Under the pieces are notes generated by a model. That model saw nothing but the letters and a program-made list of their open reading frames with translations. It was not told the origin of the DNA and searched no databases. A DNA stretch of 25,491 nt from contig JBJTRF010000197.1 of the NCBI GenBank assembly GCA_046076025.1, positions 1 to 25,491 on the forward strand. The letters are read 5' to 3'. Source of the DNA: UBA668 sp046076025. Its GTDB lineage: Bacteria > Actinomycetota > Acidimicrobiia > Acidimicrobiales > Ilumatobacteraceae. Each line of letters begins with the position of its first letter. Position 1 is the stretch's first letter. Below are positions 24,573 to 25,491 of the stretch, one piece after another. Position numbers and translations under genes: made by a program.

Positions 24573-25491
24573 TTAGCGAATCTGCACCGTCGACGGGGTG
24601 AACGACTCCCACGTGGCGAGCAATTCCCAGGTCGCTCCTCCGTCGGCCGATCGAGCGATCGTGCCTCCGGCACCGCTGACGTAGATCACCAATGGGTCGG
24701 TTGGGTCAATGACGATGTTTGACGGCGTTGCTCGGCGGTAGAGGGGGCCCTCGTTGAACTCGTTGATCCGAATCTCCGGTGGCAGCGCACCGAGCGTTGT
24801 CCACGTTCGGCCGAGGTCGGTACTCACCGTGAACTGGTCGAGATCGGTGCCAGCCAGCTCAGCCGAGAGAATCGCGTAGAGGCGGTCCTTGCCCTTCACG
24901 GGATCGAACGTCGGAACCCACCGTAACGGTGACACCGTGTCCCACGTCATTCCACCGTCGCGCGACACCGACAGCTCATCGTACGAGTTGAAGATCACCG
25001 AGCCATCGGGCGATACGGCGACCCGGTACGAGACAGGGAGTCGTGCACCCTCCCCGCTGCCGTGGGGTACCCAGTTGCGTCCCCCGTCCGTTGACCGGTA
25101 CCAGCCAGGACCGAGATCGGTGCCAGTCGGGGCTCCACCGGCCGCACCATCGCGATACTGGAACACCCCGAGCAGCAGCGCGTTGCGATCAAGAGGATCG
25201 ACCAACACCACTGCTCCAACCGTGCGCGCGCCCCATCCGGTAGGCAGTTCGCTCCACGTGCGACCACCGTCATCGCTTCGGTACAGCAGTCCGTCCTCCA
25301 CGTATGCGACGGGTGTCGAGCCATCGGTCTGCGGCGCGGACGATGTGCCCATGTAGAGGGTGTCGCTCGAACTTGGATCGATGGCAAAGGCAGCGACGTA
25401 GGTGTTCATGCCGGGTGTTGTGAGTAGTTCCCACGTTCGGCCATCGTCGTCGCTGCGGTACAGGCCGGCGCCGCGCGACTGCCAGATTCCC
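24573..25491 (-). CDS. Asp-box (BNR/sortilin-like) beta-propeller protein (5' partial)
   Basis: The frame is open to the window edge, so the ATG at 25409 is internal: the 27 residues before it include another repeat. About 305 C-terminal residues are visible. Six Asp-boxes of the pattern S-x-D-x-G-x-T-W can be counted, such as YRSDDDGRTW, YRSDDGGRTW, YRSTDGGRNW, SVSRDGGMTW, TVSTDLGRTW and ARSADGGATW, each ending a beta-propeller blade. Between them are phrases like FAIDPSSSDTLYMG and IVIDPTDPLVIYVSG. This pattern is common in exported propeller proteins such as sialidase-like, sortilin/VPS10-like and YCF48-like folds, but no glycosidase active-site residues are visible. The N-terminus and any signal peptide lie outside the window. 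Confidence 0.82.
   Translation of the reverse strand, partial: GIWQSRGAGLYRSDDDGRTWELLTTPGMNTYVAAFAIDPSSSDTLYMGTSSAPQTDGSTPVAYVEDGLLYRSDDGGRTWSELPTGWGARTVGAVVLVDPLDRNALLLGVFQYRDGAAGGAPTGTDLGPGWYRSTDGGRNWVPHGSGEGARLPVSYRVAVSPDGSVIFNSYDELSVSRDGGMTWDTVSPLRWVPTFDPVKGKDRLYAILSAELAGTDLDQFTVSTDLGRTWTTLGALPPEIRINEFNEGPLYRRATPSNIVIDPTDPLVIYVSGAGGTIARSADGGATWELLATWESFTPSTVQIR

Overview
The window is GC-rich, densely packed bacterial chromosome. Several features suggest an actinobacterium, possibly of the Ilumatobacter/Acidimicrobiia type: Shine-Dalgarno starts mixed with apparently leaderless starts, a DUF3516-type Ski2-like helicase, a lipoprotein sugar-binding protein and a short actinobacterial-style XylA. 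The genus is inference. No rRNA, tRNA, CRISPR array, IS element or phage gene was seen, and no gene-free stretch exceeds about 180 bases.

Positions 1-9355 form a carbohydrate/polyol catabolism and uptake block. It starts with the 3' part of iolD (inositol ring hydrolysis) and an SDR dehydrogenase. A small membrane-anchored trypsin-like protease lies on the opposite strand. A ROK-family repressor follows, then a co-directional operon: an IolE-like TIM-barrel dehydratase/isomerase, a lipoprotein sugar-binding protein, a roughly double-length sugar permease and a FrcA-like ATPase. The ATPase frame is broken by one in-frame TAG inside its ABC signature motif. A promoter-like TTGACC box and a 26-bp imperfect palindrome precede the operon; the palindrome is a good candidate operator for the ROK repressor. 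Two strong hairpins separate the binding-protein gene from the permease gene.

Positions 9402-12285 hold a SAM methyltransferase, a GIDE-LemA fusion membrane protein (both minus strand) and a divergent GNAT acetyltransferase. Positions 12340-14938 are xylA-xylB, which convert D-xylose to D-xylulose 5-phosphate. ROK repressors and FrcBCA/XylFGH-like importers are commonly tied to xylose, so the upstream transporter could serve xylose, inositol or both.

Positions 14952-25491 are mostly housekeeping or accessory: a DUF3516 Ski2-like helicase, a small DksA/TraR zinc-finger protein, a DoxX-like membrane protein with a possible leader peptide, gpmI (glycolysis), a SnoaL/NTF2-like protein, a PhnB-like VOC protein, an NDH-2/FSP1-like flavoprotein, a stand-alone MetE catalytic-domain protein with complete zinc ligands, an unrecognised 312-residue protein, and the C-terminal part of an Asp-box (BNR) beta-propeller protein that runs off the window.

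The observations most worth checking are the amber codon in the ABC ATPase, the enlarged permease with about ten extra membrane segments, the palindrome upstream of the transporter operon, and the recurrent TANNNT-N6-8-start arrangement that suggests widespread leaderless transcripts.
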